A DNA stretch of 64,000 nucleotides from Picosynechococcus sp. PCC 7002. Its GTDB lineage: Bacteria; Cyanobacteriota; Cyanobacteriia; Cyanobacteriales; MRBY01. This document shows positions 1-9,678 of the stretch, piece by piece. Location of the stretch: positions 1,116,001-1,180,000 of the forward strand of contig NZ_CAWLFA010000001.1 of NCBI RefSeq assembly GCF_963860125.1, in the 5' to 3' direction. Position 1 is the stretch's first letter. Every line of letters starts with the position of its first letter. The notes beneath the pieces were generated by a model. It saw only the letters and a list, made by a program, of their open reading frames with translations. It was not told the DNA's origin and did no database searches. The position numbers and the translations under genes were made by a program.

Positions 1-1145
1 TGGGGGATCATTTAATCTTAGGGACGCCGCCCCAGGTCAAAAGTCAACGCTATTCTCTCTGGCAAAAATTTCGGAAGGCGATCGCCAATCTGCGGCAATA
101 CCAACATCACGTGCGGCCGATGACCCTGGTGACGGTGGCGTTGTTGGTGACCATCTGCATTGCCACCTTTACCTATGTTTGTGTGAATTTTAATTTGTCC
201 CTGGTGGATGCCCTCTATTTTTCAGTGGGGATGATCACTGGGGCCGGGGGAAAAGAAGAAGTCGCGGAACTCGCCCCCGATTGGGTCAAGGTTTTCACGG
301 CGGTGATGATGGTGGTCGGCGCCGGAGTTGTGGGGATCTGCTATGCGTTGATCAATGATTTCATTTTGGGAAGTCGAATTCGTCAGTTTTGGGATGCGAC
401 AAAAATTCCCCACCAAAACCATTACGTAATTTGTGGCTTGGGAGGGATGGGTATGGCGATCGCCCGCCAACTGCACCACCAGGGCTATGACGTTGTTGTT
501 CTTGAAACCGACCACAACAACCGCTTTTTACGCACCGCCAGAACCTTGGGGATTCCGGTCATTCTTGCCGATGCCAGTGTGACCAGCAGTTTACGGGATG
601 CACGGATTGCCAAAGCAACGGCCCTCATTGCCGCCACCAGCCAAGACATGACCAACGTCGAAATTGCCCTGAGTGCCAAGGCGATCGCCCCCAAGGTCAA
701 TGTGATCGTCCGGATTCAGGATACCAATTTCGCCCAGTCGGCCCAGGAAGTCTTTTCCTTTGATCTGGTGCTTTCCCCGACGGAGTTGGCGACCCATTCT
801 TTTGCTGCCGCCGCCCTAGGGGGACGTATCCTTGGCAACGGCATGACCGATGATTTGTTGTGGATTGCCCTTGCGACTCTAATTACCCCAAACCATCCTT
901 TCTGTGGACAGCGAGTCCAGGACGCAGCGATCGCCCAAAATTTTGTGCCCCTCTACCTCGAATCCCAGGGAGAAGCGATTCACGGTTGGCCCCTCCTGCA
1001 ACGGCAACTGCAGCCCCAGGATGTGCTCTACATCACCATCGCTGCCAATGGCCTCCAAAAACTGTGGCGCAAGGAACCTAGCAATTCAGAAGTGGCCTTT
1101 AACCCCTTCCCGTCAGTCCAAGGAAGCGAAGCCTTTGTGCCCTAG
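1..1145 (+). CDS. Two-helix channel / TrkA-N (RCK) protein, 5' end outside the window
   Basis: The frame is open from base 3, so the GTG at 111 is an internal codon; 36 codons before it are open and probably close an upstream domain. Counting from 111, a membrane helix (about 4-26), a pore-like loop (40-50) and a second helix (59-82) are followed by a Rossmann TrkA-N domain opening with GLGGMG (109-114) and an RCK-C-like tail. The family binds NAD(H) or another nucleotide and gates potassium channels at the membrane. The pore loop reads GMITGAGGKEE and lacks the usual TVGYG filter, so potassium selectivity is doubtful. Family assignment is firm; transported ion is unknown. Confidence 0.8.
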   Translation, partial: GDHLILGTPPQVKSQRYSLWQKFRKAIANLRQYQHHVRPMTLVTVALLVTICIATFTYVCVNFNLSLVDALYFSVGMITGAGGKEEVAELAPDWVKVFTAVMMVVGAGVVGICYALINDFILGSRIRQFWDATKIPHQNHYVICGLGGMGMAIARQLHHQGYDVVVLETDHNNRFLRTARTLGIPVILADASVTSSLRDARIAKATALIAATSQDMTNVEIALSAKAIAPKVNVIVRIQDTNFAQSAQEVFSFDLVLSPTELATHSFAAAALGGRILGNGMTDDLLWIALATLITPNHPFCGQRVQDAAIAQNFVPLYLESQGEAIHGWPLLQRQLQPQDVLYITIAANGLQKLWRKEPSNSEVAFNPFPSVQGSEAFVP

Positions 1146-1233
1146 CAATCAATAAAGTTACATCTCAATCCAGGCGATCGCCAAACCAAAAGCTCTAAAA
1201 TCAGAAATGTTAAGTACATCATGACGCATAGCT

Positions 1234-2454
1234 TTGAATTTTTGGACGTTACTGTTGCCCCCCATCGCTGGCACTGTGATTGGGTATTTCACCAATGACA
1301 TTGCGATCAATATGCTGTTTCGTCCCTACAAGGCTATCTACATTGGCGATCGCCGTTTACCCTTCACCCCAGGTCTGATCCCCGCCAACCAAGACCGCCT
1401 CGCCCGTAACATTTCCCGGATTATTATGGGGTCGCTGCTCACCCCCGAAGAAATTCAAAAGCTCGCCCAAAAACTGCTCCAAACCGAACGTATCGAAGCT
1501 GCGATCCGGTGGCTGTTACAACTGGCCTTTGCACAAATCCAGGGCGAACAAGAACAAAAAACCGCTGGGATTTTGGCAGCAATTCTGCGAGATCTCGCCA
1601 GCGAATCTTTGCCCCGCCTGATTAAAGTCTGGTCTCGGGAAGATACCTTTTTAGAGGCCCAGGTTTACCAAATTTTCGATCAACTGCTGCTGGATTTTAA
1701 GCTCACAGAAGCCCAAGCCCGCCAGCTCACCGATTGGCTGTTGCGTACTGTTTTGACCCCCGATATTCTCCGTCAAGCGACCATTGATTTTCTCACAGAT
1801 AAAAATATTGAAATTATCGACACCAGCCTCCGGGAAAAAACCAGCGGCACCTATTGGGTCGTTGCAAACCTATTTGGCGTTAAAAATAGCCTGACCCGCC
1901 TCCGGGCCTTCTGTTTAGAAGAACGAGAAATTGCCAATGCCCGCCTCCAAGAGTTAATCCTCACCCTCGAAATTCGCCTTAAATTGCGCCTCTGGCTCCA
2001 GGGTTTGTCCCTCCAAAATTTGCCTGTGTCTACGGTGCGGCAACTCCGTAAAAGTTTTCACCAAACAATCCGTCAATATTTCCAGAATAAAGGGGCGGGC
2101 TTGATGGAATACATTGGTGAGTCGGTGGATTGGGATAATTTGTCGGTGGTGATTTTACGGCGGCTCCAAGCGTCTCAAGTCTTAGATAGTTCTCTGGGTG
2201 TCGTTAGCCAAGAATTATCTTTGCTTTTGGATCGCTATTTAGAAAAAGACCTCGAAAAAATTATTAGTCAGGTGATCCCGATCCTCGCCATTGATCAAGT
2301 AATCATTGAGCGAGTGAACAATACCAGCCCTAGGGAACTAGAACGCGCCATCCAGGGCATTGTCAAAAATGAACTCCAAGCCATCGTTAATTTGGGGGGA
2401 GTACTGGGCTTCCTCGTTGGTGTAGCCCAATCGGTTATTTTATTGCTCAATTGA
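1234..2454 (+). CDS. DUF445 family membrane protein
   Basis: 406 residues. It begins with a hydrophobic segment containing [19 protein letters not shown], typical of the DUF445/YheB family, and ends in another hydrophobic helix ([15 protein letters not shown]), with a long helical, charged middle. It starts at TTG 1234: the frame has a stop at 1222, and the next ATG (1312) would delete the conserved membrane segment. Function is unknown; a membrane-anchored structural role is only a guess. The last 15 bases overlap the 3' end of the convergent ccs1 gene. Confidence 0.8.
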   Translation: MNFWTLLLPPIAGTVIGYFTNDIAINMLFRPYKAIYIGDRRLPFTPGLIPANQDRLARNISRIIMGSLLTPEEIQKLAQKLLQTERIEAAIRWLLQLAFAQIQGEQEQKTAGILAAILRDLASESLPRLIKVWSREDTFLEAQVYQIFDQLLLDFKLTEAQARQLTDWLLRTVLTPDILRQATIDFLTDKNIEIIDTSLREKTSGTYWVVANLFGVKNSLTRLRAFCLEEREIANARLQELILTLEIRLKLRLWLQGLSLQNLPVSTVRQLRKSFHQTIRQYFQNKGAGLMEYIGESVDWDNLSVVILRRLQASQVLDSSLGVVSQELSLLLDRYLEKDLEKIISQVIPILAIDQVIIERVNNTSPRELERAIQGIVKNELQAIVNLGGVLGFLVGVAQSVILLLN

Positions 2455-3828
2455 TGTCAAGGTATTTTCTGGGGTTGCTTGGGAATGGGATGTTTCGAGG
2501 GTATTGATAATCTCCAGGAGTTCCCGCTCAAAGGCCACCTGGGCGCGATTGGTTTTCCCTCCCAGATAAAAGCGATCGCCAGCGGCCAGGGCCCACACTT
2601 GGGAATAGGAAACGTAGCTCATCACCACACCAAGCATCACCAACAAAAAGCCTGTGTATACCACGGGGACACCGGGATCAGCTTTAATCTGGAGACCAGT
2701 GCTACCAACAAGATCAACCAATTTCAAGCTAATGTCCCCCACATCTAGGCGATCGCCAACCCGTACCGCTCCGACCAATTCTCCCTGCTCGTTATAGACA
2801 ATGGCACTGCCCTGGAGATCCTGCATCAAGATCGACACTCCAGCACTCATATCTGGCTTAATGGGTACCCAACTGCCCCAGAGTTTCGCTCCATTCTCCG
2901 TGGGGATTTGGGCGGCGGGTAATTGAAAAATCGGACTATTATTCAGTTGAACTTGGACACCACCAATAGACCAACTGGTTTGATAAAAAGTAATGCCATC
3001 GTAGCGGAGGGGGTGGTTTACAGAAATTGTTTTGCGCTCAAGCTCCTGGCCCTCGCCATCGACCACCGAGAGATCCGAATAAAATTGATCAATGTCACCC
3101 GTGGGGGTGTAGTCAATCCAAAAGCGATTTACGTTCACCGACCAAGGGCGATCGCTCTCGGAAAAAATCCCCGCCTTAAACACATTATTGACCTTAAAAT
3201 TCACGCCGCTGGGAATCATCTCCTGGGCCATGAACCCCCCAAAGGCTCCCCAAATAGAACCCACCAAGGTGACGATCATGCCGATGTGGACAATAATCGG
3301 CCCAATGCGCCCCACAATCCCTTTCCGGGCATAGAGCTTTTCGCCGTCCTGGAAAATTTTGTAGCGCTTTTTTTCGAGTTGGGGTTTTAGGCTCTGGAGC
3401 GAACCATGATCCAATTCCGTACTCAGGGCTAATTTATTAAATTGCCGGGCTTGGCTGTAGTAATTCCAATTTCGGGCTGTTTTCAGGGCAGGCAGTTGCC
3501 GCCGAAAGGTACAGGCGATCAAACTCACCCCAAAGGCGAGGAGCAAAACCAAGTACCACCAAGTTGTATAAACATGATCCAGTCCCAACCCTAATAGAAC
3601 TTTCCAAGACAAAAAACCCAACAACGCCGGATCTTCAGGGTAGTTCTCTTGGTAAAACTGGATGGTACTGCCCTGTTCGATGACGGTTCCTAAAATGCTA
3701 AATACCGAAATGAGCAACAGCAGGGCGATCGCCACCCGGAGATCCGCAATCCACTTTAAACCCGTGCGCCAGACCTTGCGGGGAAAACTGTGCCACGGAG
3801 AATTAGGAGAAGAATCAGAAACTGTCAT
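2440..3828 (-). CDS. ccs1: Cytochrome c biogenesis protein Ccs1 (ResB/CcsB)
   Basis: 462 residues, the usual length for cyanobacterial Ccs1. N-terminal membrane helices (about 30-50, 78-105 and 170-195) precede a large lumenal domain and a C-terminal helix ([22 protein letters not shown]). With CcsA this protein forms the System II haem delivery and ligation machine that matures cytochromes f and c6 in the thylakoid lumen. It lies 62 bases downstream of ccdA on the same strand, so haem ligation and thiol reduction are probably co-transcribed. Its 3' end overlaps the DUF445 gene by 15 bases. Confidence 0.92.
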   Translation of the reverse strand: MTVSDSSPNSPWHSFPRKVWRTGLKWIADLRVAIALLLLISVFSILGTVIEQGSTIQFYQENYPEDPALLGFLSWKVLLGLGLDHVYTTWWYLVLLLAFGVSLIACTFRRQLPALKTARNWNYYSQARQFNKLALSTELDHGSLQSLKPQLEKKRYKIFQDGEKLYARKGIVGRIGPIIVHIGMIVTLVGSIWGAFGGFMAQEMIPSGVNFKVNNVFKAGIFSESDRPWSVNVNRFWIDYTPTGDIDQFYSDLSVVDGEGQELERKTISVNHPLRYDGITFYQTSWSIGGVQVQLNNSPIFQLPAAQIPTENGAKLWGSWVPIKPDMSAGVSILMQDLQGSAIVYNEQGELVGAVRVGDRLDVGDISLKLVDLVGSTGLQIKADPGVPVVYTGFLLVMLGVVMSYVSYSQVWALAAGDRFYLGGKTNRAQVAFERELLEIINTLETSHSQATPENTLTSIEQ

Positions 3829-3890
3829 GGTTTAGGGGATGAGAAAAGAAAAATTAACAAGAAAAAAGCCCGTTCAGGGTTAGGGAAAAT

Positions 3891-4631
3891 CTAAGCGAGG
3901 CCAATGGGCAGGCGAATGAGAAGCGAAAATAGCCCAAATCCCAGGAGCAAAGCACCACTCACGGGGTTAATCCAGCCCGACCACTGCCGCAGGGACAGCA
4001 AGCGTTTGAGGGAAGCGGTAAAAATTCCGGCAATCAAAACAGGCACCACATAACCAAGGGTATAAGCAAGGAGGAGCGCCGCCCCCAACGCGAGGTTTTG
4101 GGTGGTACTAACCCAGGCTAAAAGGGTCGCCAGCACCGGGGTACTACAGGGGGAAGCCACCAAACCAAAGGTTAAACCCACGAGATAAGCCCGCACAGCT
4201 TTTGGGAAATCCGGCTTGATCCAGTCGGTCGCCCCCAGGGAAGGAAAACGCAGGGGGACAATTTCGAGCAAATTTAAACCCATTAAAATGGCGATCGCAC
4301 TGACGATGATTGGTAAGCCAATACCAACCTGGCCGTAGATCTGGCCAAAGCCCGCCGCCACGATTCCCAGGCCCGCCAGGGTCGTCGCGAGCCCCAAACA
4401 AAACCACAGGGATTGGAAAAAGGCTTGGAGGCGATCATTATCCTGGGTGCCGCCGATGTAACCAATGGTGATGGGCAACATGGAGAGGGTGCAGGGGGTC
4501 AAGCTAGTGAGGAGGCCCGCCCCAAACACCAAAAAGATACTCAACAAACTCCAATGGCTCAGCTGCTCATTGACCAGGCTGTCACTAAATTGCTGGAGGT
4601 GATACAGTTGCAGACTGAAATTTTCCCACAT
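3891..4631 (-). CDS. ccdA: Thiol-disulfide electron carrier CcdA
   Basis: 246 residues with six predicted membrane helices. The two characteristic redox cysteines lie in SLTPCTLSMLP (first helix) and VASPCSTPVLA (fourth helix). CcdA moves reducing equivalents from stromal/cytoplasmic thioredoxin across the membrane to keep apocytochrome CXXCH cysteines reduced for haem attachment. Its place directly before ccs1 fits this role. I see no fused thioredoxin domain, so a separate lumenal thioredoxin-like partner is expected elsewhere. Confidence 0.92.
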   Translation of the reverse strand: MWENFSLQLYHLQQFSDSLVNEQLSHWSLLSIFLVFGAGLLTSLTPCTLSMLPITIGYIGGTQDNDRLQAFFQSLWFCLGLATTLAGLGIVAAGFGQIYGQVGIGLPIIVSAIAILMGLNLLEIVPLRFPSLGATDWIKPDFPKAVRAYLVGLTFGLVASPCSTPVLATLLAWVSTTQNLALGAALLLAYTLGYVVPVLIAGIFTASLKRLLSLRQWSGWINPVSGALLLGFGLFSLLIRLPIGLA

Positions 4632-4701
4632 GGTGCCGTGCCCAAAGACTGTTTGCTATTGTATCGGGTTTCCTGGGGGCAACGGCAAAGGTATCTTCCG
4701 C

Positions 4702-5655
4702 CTAAACCAGGGATAATTCACCCACCACATCTAAACGCTTATAGGGACTGAGGGATAAAAATTGTTCCGCCAAAGTATCAGAGACTGCGGGAGTGATCCA
4801 ACCCAAACGGGTCAAAAGATAGAGGGCGACGGCATATTTAGCTCGTTTCGCACCGTCTTTGACCTTAATCGCCAAGCCTAAGCCTTCACCGACGCGACCG
4901 ATGCACTGAATCCCCTCTGCACCCGATTTACTAACAATTTCTCCTTCGGAGAGGCGCATTAATTCTGTGTCGAAGCCGCCTCGCCCAGATACCATGGTGG
5001 GGTGATAGGTCATTGCCCGCACCACCCGCTCCACATCCAGGCGATCGCCAGACGCGAGGTGGGCATAGAGAGTGGCCATTTGGCTAAGCTGCATCAAATA
5101 GGTGGGGACACCGCAATCATCCCGCGCCCCGATAAATTCCTGGGCGGGCATCTGGAGTAATTCGGCAATTTTATTGAGGATCAGAGCCTGGACGGGGTGG
5201 GACTTTTCCATATAGCTACCGAGGCCCCAGTTGCAATGCTTACAGGTCAACAGCATCCCTGCGTGTTTTCCGGAACAATTGTGTTCGAGGGCGCTGTCTT
5301 TGCCGTGGGGAATCGGACATTGCAAAACGTCAGATTCTAGATCCGCCTGCCAGAGGATGCGAAACACCTGACGGGCGTGTTCCTTGGTGCCTTGGTGGGA
5401 ACTGCAAATGACGGCTAAATCTTTATCGGAAAGTTTGTAATGATCTAGGGCCCCGGTACCAATCACAGCAAGGGCTTGGAAGGGTTTAAGGGCTGACCGG
5501 ATAAAGGCAGAGCTTTCGGCATCCCCAGCCATGGACAGGACACGGCCTTTGGTGTCACACACCACGGCTTCGGCGATGTGAGTGGATTCTTTGAGACCTT
5601 CCCGGAGGAGGTTAATTTCAAGGGGGGGAGCTTGGACGCGTTTGCCTCTGGACAT
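4702..5655 (-). CDS. L-asparaginase II family protein
   Basis: 317 residues matching the asparaginase II family (the AnsA-unrelated group found in rhizobia and cyanobacteria). Supporting motifs are SSHQGTKEHAR near residue 85, HNCSGKHAGML near 130, ARDDCGVPTYLM near 175 and VSGRGGFDTELM near 220. Members hydrolyse L-asparagine to aspartate and ammonia in the cytoplasm. It is preceded by ATG 5655 and separated by 71 bases from ccdA downstream, so it may lead the same transcript. Substrate is inferred from family only. Confidence 0.82.
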   Translation of the reverse strand: MSRGKRVQAPPLEINLLREGLKESTHIAEAVVCDTKGRVLSMAGDAESSAFIRSALKPFQALAVIGTGALDHYKLSDKDLAVICSSHQGTKEHARQVFRILWQADLESDVLQCPIPHGKDSALEHNCSGKHAGMLLTCKHCNWGLGSYMEKSHPVQALILNKIAELLQMPAQEFIGARDDCGVPTYLMQLSQMATLYAHLASGDRLDVERVVRAMTYHPTMVSGRGGFDTELMRLSEGEIVSKSGAEGIQCIGRVGEGLGLAIKVKDGAKRAKYAVALYLLTRLGWITPAVSDTLAEQFLSLSPYKRLDVVGELSLV

Positions 5656-5738
5656 AACGATTGGGGGTAAAAGTTCAGCAGTAAAAGGATAGGGGAAAAA
5701 TACGGGGGTGGCGGGAATGATTGTGAAGATTTAAGGGT

Positions 5739-6239
5739 TTATAGCAGCCACAGACCGCTGATCAAACCGATGGCGATCGCCACGACAATCAAGCTGGTTT
5801 GTTGGATACGGGCGAGGATCGGCGCAATTTGGTAGGACACAATCAGGCGATCGCGTTGGAGGACGGCTTCGGGTTTGCGCCAAATTTGGCCATCGTACCA
5901 GCCGGATTCTTCGTAGGTGAGTTTCTCGGTTTGGAGGCGATCGCGGATGTAGCGCCACCCCAAGTAAAGACGTAGTAAAACCAAACTCAATAAAAACATC
6001 CCGCCGAGATTGGCACTCAAGACCAATTTAATTGGATAGCGGTCGAAGGGAAAACTCGCCCAAGCAATGGGGGTAAAGATGAGGGTCGCCCAAAACCACA
6101 CCCAGGCTACCTTGCGGATGTAGCAGACCATTTCCATGTTGCCCCAACTAAAAAACCAGGATTCCTTGAGTTGGTCATATTCGTTGAGGGGCTGTTGCTC
6201 TTCCGGGACGGGACAAAAGGTAGTGGGAGAATTGTTCAT
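5739..6239 (-). CDS. CGLD27/Ycf36-like (DUF1230) membrane protein
   Basis: 166 residues. The N-terminus carries the family hallmark CPVPEEQQPLNEY followed by LKESWFFSWG, then two membrane helices (about 48-68 and 77-97), a conserved segment YEESGWYDGQIWRKP and a C-terminal helix. The family occurs in cyanobacteria and plastids (algal Ycf36, green CGLD27) and is linked to photosynthetic acclimation, but the biochemical role is not established. It lies on the same strand as the asparaginase, 83 bases upstream of it. Confidence 0.75.
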   Translation of the reverse strand: MNNSPTTFCPVPEEQQPLNEYDQLKESWFFSWGNMEMVCYIRKVAWVWFWATLIFTPIAWASFPFDRYPIKLVLSANLGGMFLLSLVLLRLYLGWRYIRDRLQTEKLTYEESGWYDGQIWRKPEAVLQRDRLIVSYQIAPILARIQQTSLIVVAIAIGLISGLWLL

Positions 6240-6420
6240 GGATGGCGACGGGACAGAGAAAACCTATGCCCAACAGTGTATCGTTTTTTTCTAGGGGGGC
6301 GCAGGGGGCGATCGCCTTTGTATTTGCCAACAAAAAAGTGACCCAGATAGATTTGGATCACTGGCAATATTTTGAACTGTTGCGGGACGTGGTAATGCTC
6401 AAACGCGACCTAGTCCTTTT

Positions 6421-7191
6421 TTACTTCACGAGGAGATCTTCTCCTTCGACAACCCGCGCCGATTGAATGCGATCGCCCATTTCAATTTTGTCGATCACCG
6501 CAAGACCCTCGGTAATTTGGCCAAACACTGCATAGTTCCCATTGAGGAAATCATTCGGCCCCAAGGAAAAATAAAACTGAGACGAGGCGGAGTTCGGCAG
6601 TTGGGAACGGGCCATGGCGATCGCCCCTTTGTCATGCTTAAGCACCACCTGATTCGGATCAAGTTCTGCCTTGCCATAAACGGGCTGTTCCTCACCCTGG
6701 AGCTTAATTTCTAGGGGGACATCCCGACGAATCCCGGTCTCTGGATCGACAAATCCCCCGCGACCGAGGGCATTGAGGGGCACTTGGCTGTCCTTACTGA
6801 GGGGGTCTCCCCCTTGGACAACAAAGGGTTCCGGCGTCCGAATTACCCGGTGGAAAGCGGTGCCATCATAGACGCCACGGCTGACTAAATCCACAAAATT
6901 TCCCGCCGTCACTGGCGCATCTGCACCATTGAGTTCAATGCGGATCGTTTGGCCATCCACTGCTTCAGATTGGCTCTGGAGTACCATTTCGACCACCGCT
7001 GTACAGCTATCTTCTGGGGTGGCCTCGGTAGAAGCTGGATTCGGGCAATTTAAACGGGGCTTATAATTTTCGGCACTGGGTGGGGTGGCCGTTGGATTAT
7101 TGGAAGATGTTTCCGTTGTCGGCGCACAGCCACTCAAGCTGAGGCTGCCCACCAAGAGTGCGAGACATAGTAGCTGCCAAGGTCGTTCCAT
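6421..7191 (-). CDS. Cyclophilin-type peptidyl-prolyl isomerase, lipoprotein
   Basis: 256 residues. A signal peptide ends in the lipobox LSLSGC (Cys 22), followed by a Ser/Thr/Pro-rich linker and a cyclophilin domain from about residue 65. Typical segments are GVYDGTAFHRVIRTPEPFVV, GAIAMARSQLPNSASSQFYF and NYAVFGQITEGL. The Arg of FHRV and the SSQFYF strand form the isomerase active site. It probably catalyses proline isomerisation of exported proteins at the membrane face in the periplasm or lumen. The 180 bases between its stop and the preceding gene show nothing convincing. Confidence 0.88.
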   Translation of the reverse strand: MERPWQLLCLALLVGSLSLSGCAPTTETSSNNPTATPPSAENYKPRLNCPNPASTEATPEDSCTAVVEMVLQSQSEAVDGQTIRIELNGADAPVTAGNFVDLVSRGVYDGTAFHRVIRTPEPFVVQGGDPLSKDSQVPLNALGRGGFVDPETGIRRDVPLEIKLQGEEQPVYGKAELDPNQVVLKHDKGAIAMARSQLPNSASSQFYFSLGPNDFLNGNYAVFGQITEGLAVIDKIEMGDRIQSARVVEGEDLLVK

Positions 7192-7297
7192 AGAAATTTA
7201 GTCGTACTTTTGTTTTAGATAAAACCTGGAAAAATTATAGGAAGCAGCGAAGGCGATCGCCCACTGTCTTTTTTTCGTCTCAGGTGCTTAGAAAGAT

Positions 7298-7864
7298 CTA
7301 GAGACCTTCCAGGGGAATGGTTAAAAAGCGGGCCAACTCAGCCCCTTGATTCTCCAGTTCCGCAAGGGGAATCGGCTCTCCGACTCGGTTGAGGGGAATA
7401 TCACCCCGATTTTTTACCCGGAGATAAAGCACTCGCCGGGGGTTTAGACCCTCTTTGATCTCTGCTCGAATTGACAAAATATCCTTGAGGGGATACTGGA
7501 AATTAATAATCCGGTTTTTGCCCACAAAGCCATTCCGGAAAATAGTCACCTTGCCCGTTTCTTTATTAAATTCGTTGTAACCACCGCCCACATCAAGGAA
7601 AAATACAAACCAGAGATAGGCAGACAATAGCGTTCCGGCAACGCCATAGAACGTTAAGGCAGCCCCTTGGGGAATGAATTGGATATTACTGGGGTCACTC
7701 ACCCCCAGCAGATTTTTGTGAAAATAACTCGAAAGACCAGCTAACAGAAAACCAATGCCACCAATGGCAGAAACACTGGCCCAAAGCATATTACTAAAAC
7801 GACGAGAGCCGAGGATCGGCTGCCGCAAAACTTTATCCGTTGAAGTTGTCACCTGTGCTGCCAT
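7298..7864 (-). CDS. ycf4: Photosystem I assembly protein Ycf4
   Basis: 188 residues, matching cyanobacterial and plastid Ycf4 length. The sequence has RQPILGSRRFSNMLWA, two membrane helices (about 27-47 and 68-90), then the conserved FFLDVGGGYNEFNKETG and a soluble C-terminal half with DILSIRAEIKEGLNPRR. Ycf4 is a thylakoid scaffold that helps assemble the photosystem I core. It is transcribed away from sdhB with a 39-base gap on the same strand, so a shared transcript is possible. Confidence 0.95.
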   Translation of the reverse strand: MAAQVTTSTDKVLRQPILGSRRFSNMLWASVSAIGGIGFLLAGLSSYFHKNLLGVSDPSNIQFIPQGAALTFYGVAGTLLSAYLWFVFFLDVGGGYNEFNKETGKVTIFRNGFVGKNRIINFQYPLKDILSIRAEIKEGLNPRRVLYLRVKNRGDIPLNRVGEPIPLAELENQGAELARFLTIPLEGL

Positions 7865-7903
7865 AAACGTTTTTTGTAGAAAATTTATTTAATTTAAGCC
7901 CCC

Positions 7904-8911
7904 TCATTTTACTGGATAATCTTGACTTCCCTGCTTGGAAGCCATTACCTGGGCCATCAGATCTGCCACGGCTGCGGTACCTTCTGAAGCTTCGAAGGTC
8001 ACGGGAAATTTGCCATGCCACAGCATCCGCCAACCCAACGGAAAAATCTCACCAACGCTCTGGAGTCCGATCACCATCAAGGCAAAACGCCGTTCATCGA
8101 TCCATCCCCCTGCTTGCACCAGGTGAAGGAGAGTTTTCCGGTGGCGTACTGCACGACTTTCAGCGGGATCTTTTTGCTGGAGGAGGGTACTTTTGATTTG
8201 GGTAATGCGGTCGAGGGGGTCAACTTCCTGGGGACAGACATAGTTGCATTGATAACAGCGGGTGCAGGCCCAGACGCCGACTGCTGGTTGGTGGTAGTGA
8301 TCTAGCCTGGCGGAAGTCGTATCATCCCGGGAATCCTTGAGCAGCCGTTCTCCCTTGGCGAGGGCGTGGGGGCCTAAAAATTCGGGGTTGACAGTGACGG
8401 CATTGCATTCGGCGTAGCAAGCGCCACACAGGATGCAGTTGCCGGCTTGGTTGAGGGCTTCGCGCTCCTGGGGAGACTGACGAAATTCTGTTTCGGGAAC
8501 CTGGGGCGATCGCCTTTGGACATAGGGAACTACCGCTTCTAGCTGTTGCCAAAAGGTGGTCATATCTACCACCAAATCCTTAATCACCGGAAAATTATTC
8601 AGGGGGGTAATCGTAATTTTGGGAATGGCTCCAGGATCAGAATCGGTGCCTTGTAGACGGGTAATTTCTTGGCGCACATTTTCTTTACAGGCCAAGGCCG
8701 CCCGGCCATTAATCCCCATGGCACAACTCCCACAGATGGTATTGCGACAATTTTTGCGAAAAGCTAAACTGCCATCCTGCTGCCATTTGATCTGATTTAG
8801 ACAATCTAAAATTGTTGTACTTTCTGGCACAGAAAGCTGATAAGTGAAAAATTCTGGTGCGACGTTTCGTTGCCGTTGGCGCAAAATATTGAAGGCGATG
8901 TCCATGGCCAA
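7904..8911 (-). CDS. sdhB: Succinate dehydrogenase/fumarate reductase iron-sulfur subunit
   Basis: 335 residues. The N-terminal plant-type ferredoxin domain has CRNTICGSCAMGINGRAALAC for a [2Fe-2S] cluster. The C-terminal dicluster domain has CILCGACYAEC and CTRCYQCNYVCPQ for [4Fe-4S] and [3Fe-4S] clusters. The protein passes electrons from the flavoprotein subunit to the membrane quinone pool; in cyanobacteria succinate dehydrogenase feeds plastoquinone in the thylakoid. It is about 90 residues longer than proteobacterial SdhB, as usual for cyanobacteria. No flavoprotein gene is adjacent, also usual in this phylum. Confidence 0.92.
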   Translation of the reverse strand: MAMDIAFNILRQRQRNVAPEFFTYQLSVPESTTILDCLNQIKWQQDGSLAFRKNCRNTICGSCAMGINGRAALACKENVRQEITRLQGTDSDPGAIPKITITPLNNFPVIKDLVVDMTTFWQQLEAVVPYVQRRSPQVPETEFRQSPQEREALNQAGNCILCGACYAECNAVTVNPEFLGPHALAKGERLLKDSRDDTTSARLDHYHQPAVGVWACTRCYQCNYVCPQEVDPLDRITQIKSTLLQQKDPAESRAVRHRKTLLHLVQAGGWIDERRFALMVIGLQSVGEIFPLGWRMLWHGKFPVTFEASEGTAAVADLMAQVMASKQGSQDYPVK

Positions 8912-9155
8912 CCTCTTTTTGCCACAAATTTCTTCCCTTCCTAGTCTATCGGGATGAATTCGGCAGTTAAAACCATTGTCGATAAAGTTAACAAATAATC
9001 AGCGCCACTACGAAAACTTTAAAAAATCCCAGGGCCTCTTTTAAAAAACTTTTTAAAAAAACTGCGCAAAACAGAATTTTTGCAGTTATATTTACAAATG
9101 TGGTAAGTTTATTGCCGACAAAAATTTAGACTCAAAAAACAAGCGTTTTAGAAAT

Positions 9156-9524
9156 ATGAGTGACATCCCGACAACTCCTTTGAAAGGAAAGGCTCTGCTG
9201 AGTAAAGTAAAGGAATTATCCCATTTGCCCCGGCGAGAAACAGCAAAGCTTTGTGGATATAGCAGTACGAAAAATGGCTCGACTCGTGTCAATTTGACGG
9301 GTTTTTATGATGCTGTCCTTGAAGCAAAAGGACTCCCCCTAGACCCCGGTGGCAGTCAAGATGGCCGCGGGAGAGAGCCGACCTATCGGGTGAGTGTTCA
9401 CAAAAATGGCCAAATTGTCATTGGTTCAACTTACACGAATCAAATGAACCTGAAACCAGGGGATGAATTTGAAATTAAAATTGGCTACAAGCACATTCAC
9501 CTAAAACAGATCAACGAAGGCTAA
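9156..9524 (+). CDS. cyAbrB family transcriptional regulator
   Basis: 122 residues. The N-terminal half (PLKGKALLSKVKELSHLPRR followed by ETAKLCGY) and a C-terminal AbrB-like DNA-binding domain (YRVSVHKNGQIVIGSTYTNQ, LKPGDEFEIKIGYKHIHL) are the cyanobacterial AbrB signature. These proteins are abundant global regulators of carbon/nitrogen balance and hydrogenase genes. The gene stands alone between the sdhB operon (divergent) and the carbonic anhydrase gene. I cannot tell which of the two cyAbrB paralogues it is. Confidence 0.9.
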   Translation: MSDIPTTPLKGKALLSKVKELSHLPRRETAKLCGYSSTKNGSTRVNLTGFYDAVLEAKGLPLDPGGSQDGRGREPTYRVSVHKNGQIVIGSTYTNQMNLKPGDEFEIKIGYKHIHLKQINEG

Positions 9525-9560
9525 AAAGGCAACAATAGTCAAGCCTTTTGGCGATTTTTT
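9524..9560 (+). terminator. Possible terminator after cyAbrB
   Basis: AAAAGGC (9524-9530) pairs with GCCTTTT (9543-9549) around a 12-base loop, and a run of six T follows at 9555-9560. It starts at the cyAbrB stop codon. The stem is weak, so this is tentative. Confidence 0.4.
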
Positions 9561-9614
9561 AGCGTCCCTCCTTGACACGCCTGATTTCATTCCTGGGGTT
9601 TACTAAATCTACGG

Positions 9615-9678
9615 GTTGATATTTAGAAGAAATCAACTGCCTTAAATGGATTCTCTCCGACAAAATTCTACGGTTGAT
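9615..9678 (+). promoter_or_regulatory. LysR-type (T-N11-A) dyad upstream of carbonic anhydrase
   Basis: GTTGAT (9615-9620) and ATCAAC (9632-9637) form a perfect inverted repeat whose inner T and A are exactly 11 bases apart, the classic LysR-type operator geometry. A further half-site GTTGAT lies at 9673-9678, inside a near-repeat of the segment CTACGG(G)TTGAT (9609-9620 and 9668-9678). It sits 137-200 bases before the carbonic anhydrase start. Cyanobacterial inorganic-carbon genes are controlled by LysR proteins (NdhR/CcmR, CmpR), so low-carbon control is a sensible inference. Confidence 0.5.

Noticed and set aside
6242..6466. Open frame of 74 codons on plus, upstream of the cyclophilin stop
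   Set aside because: No family likeness; it overlaps the cyclophilin 3' end and most of it lies in the spacer before the next gene.
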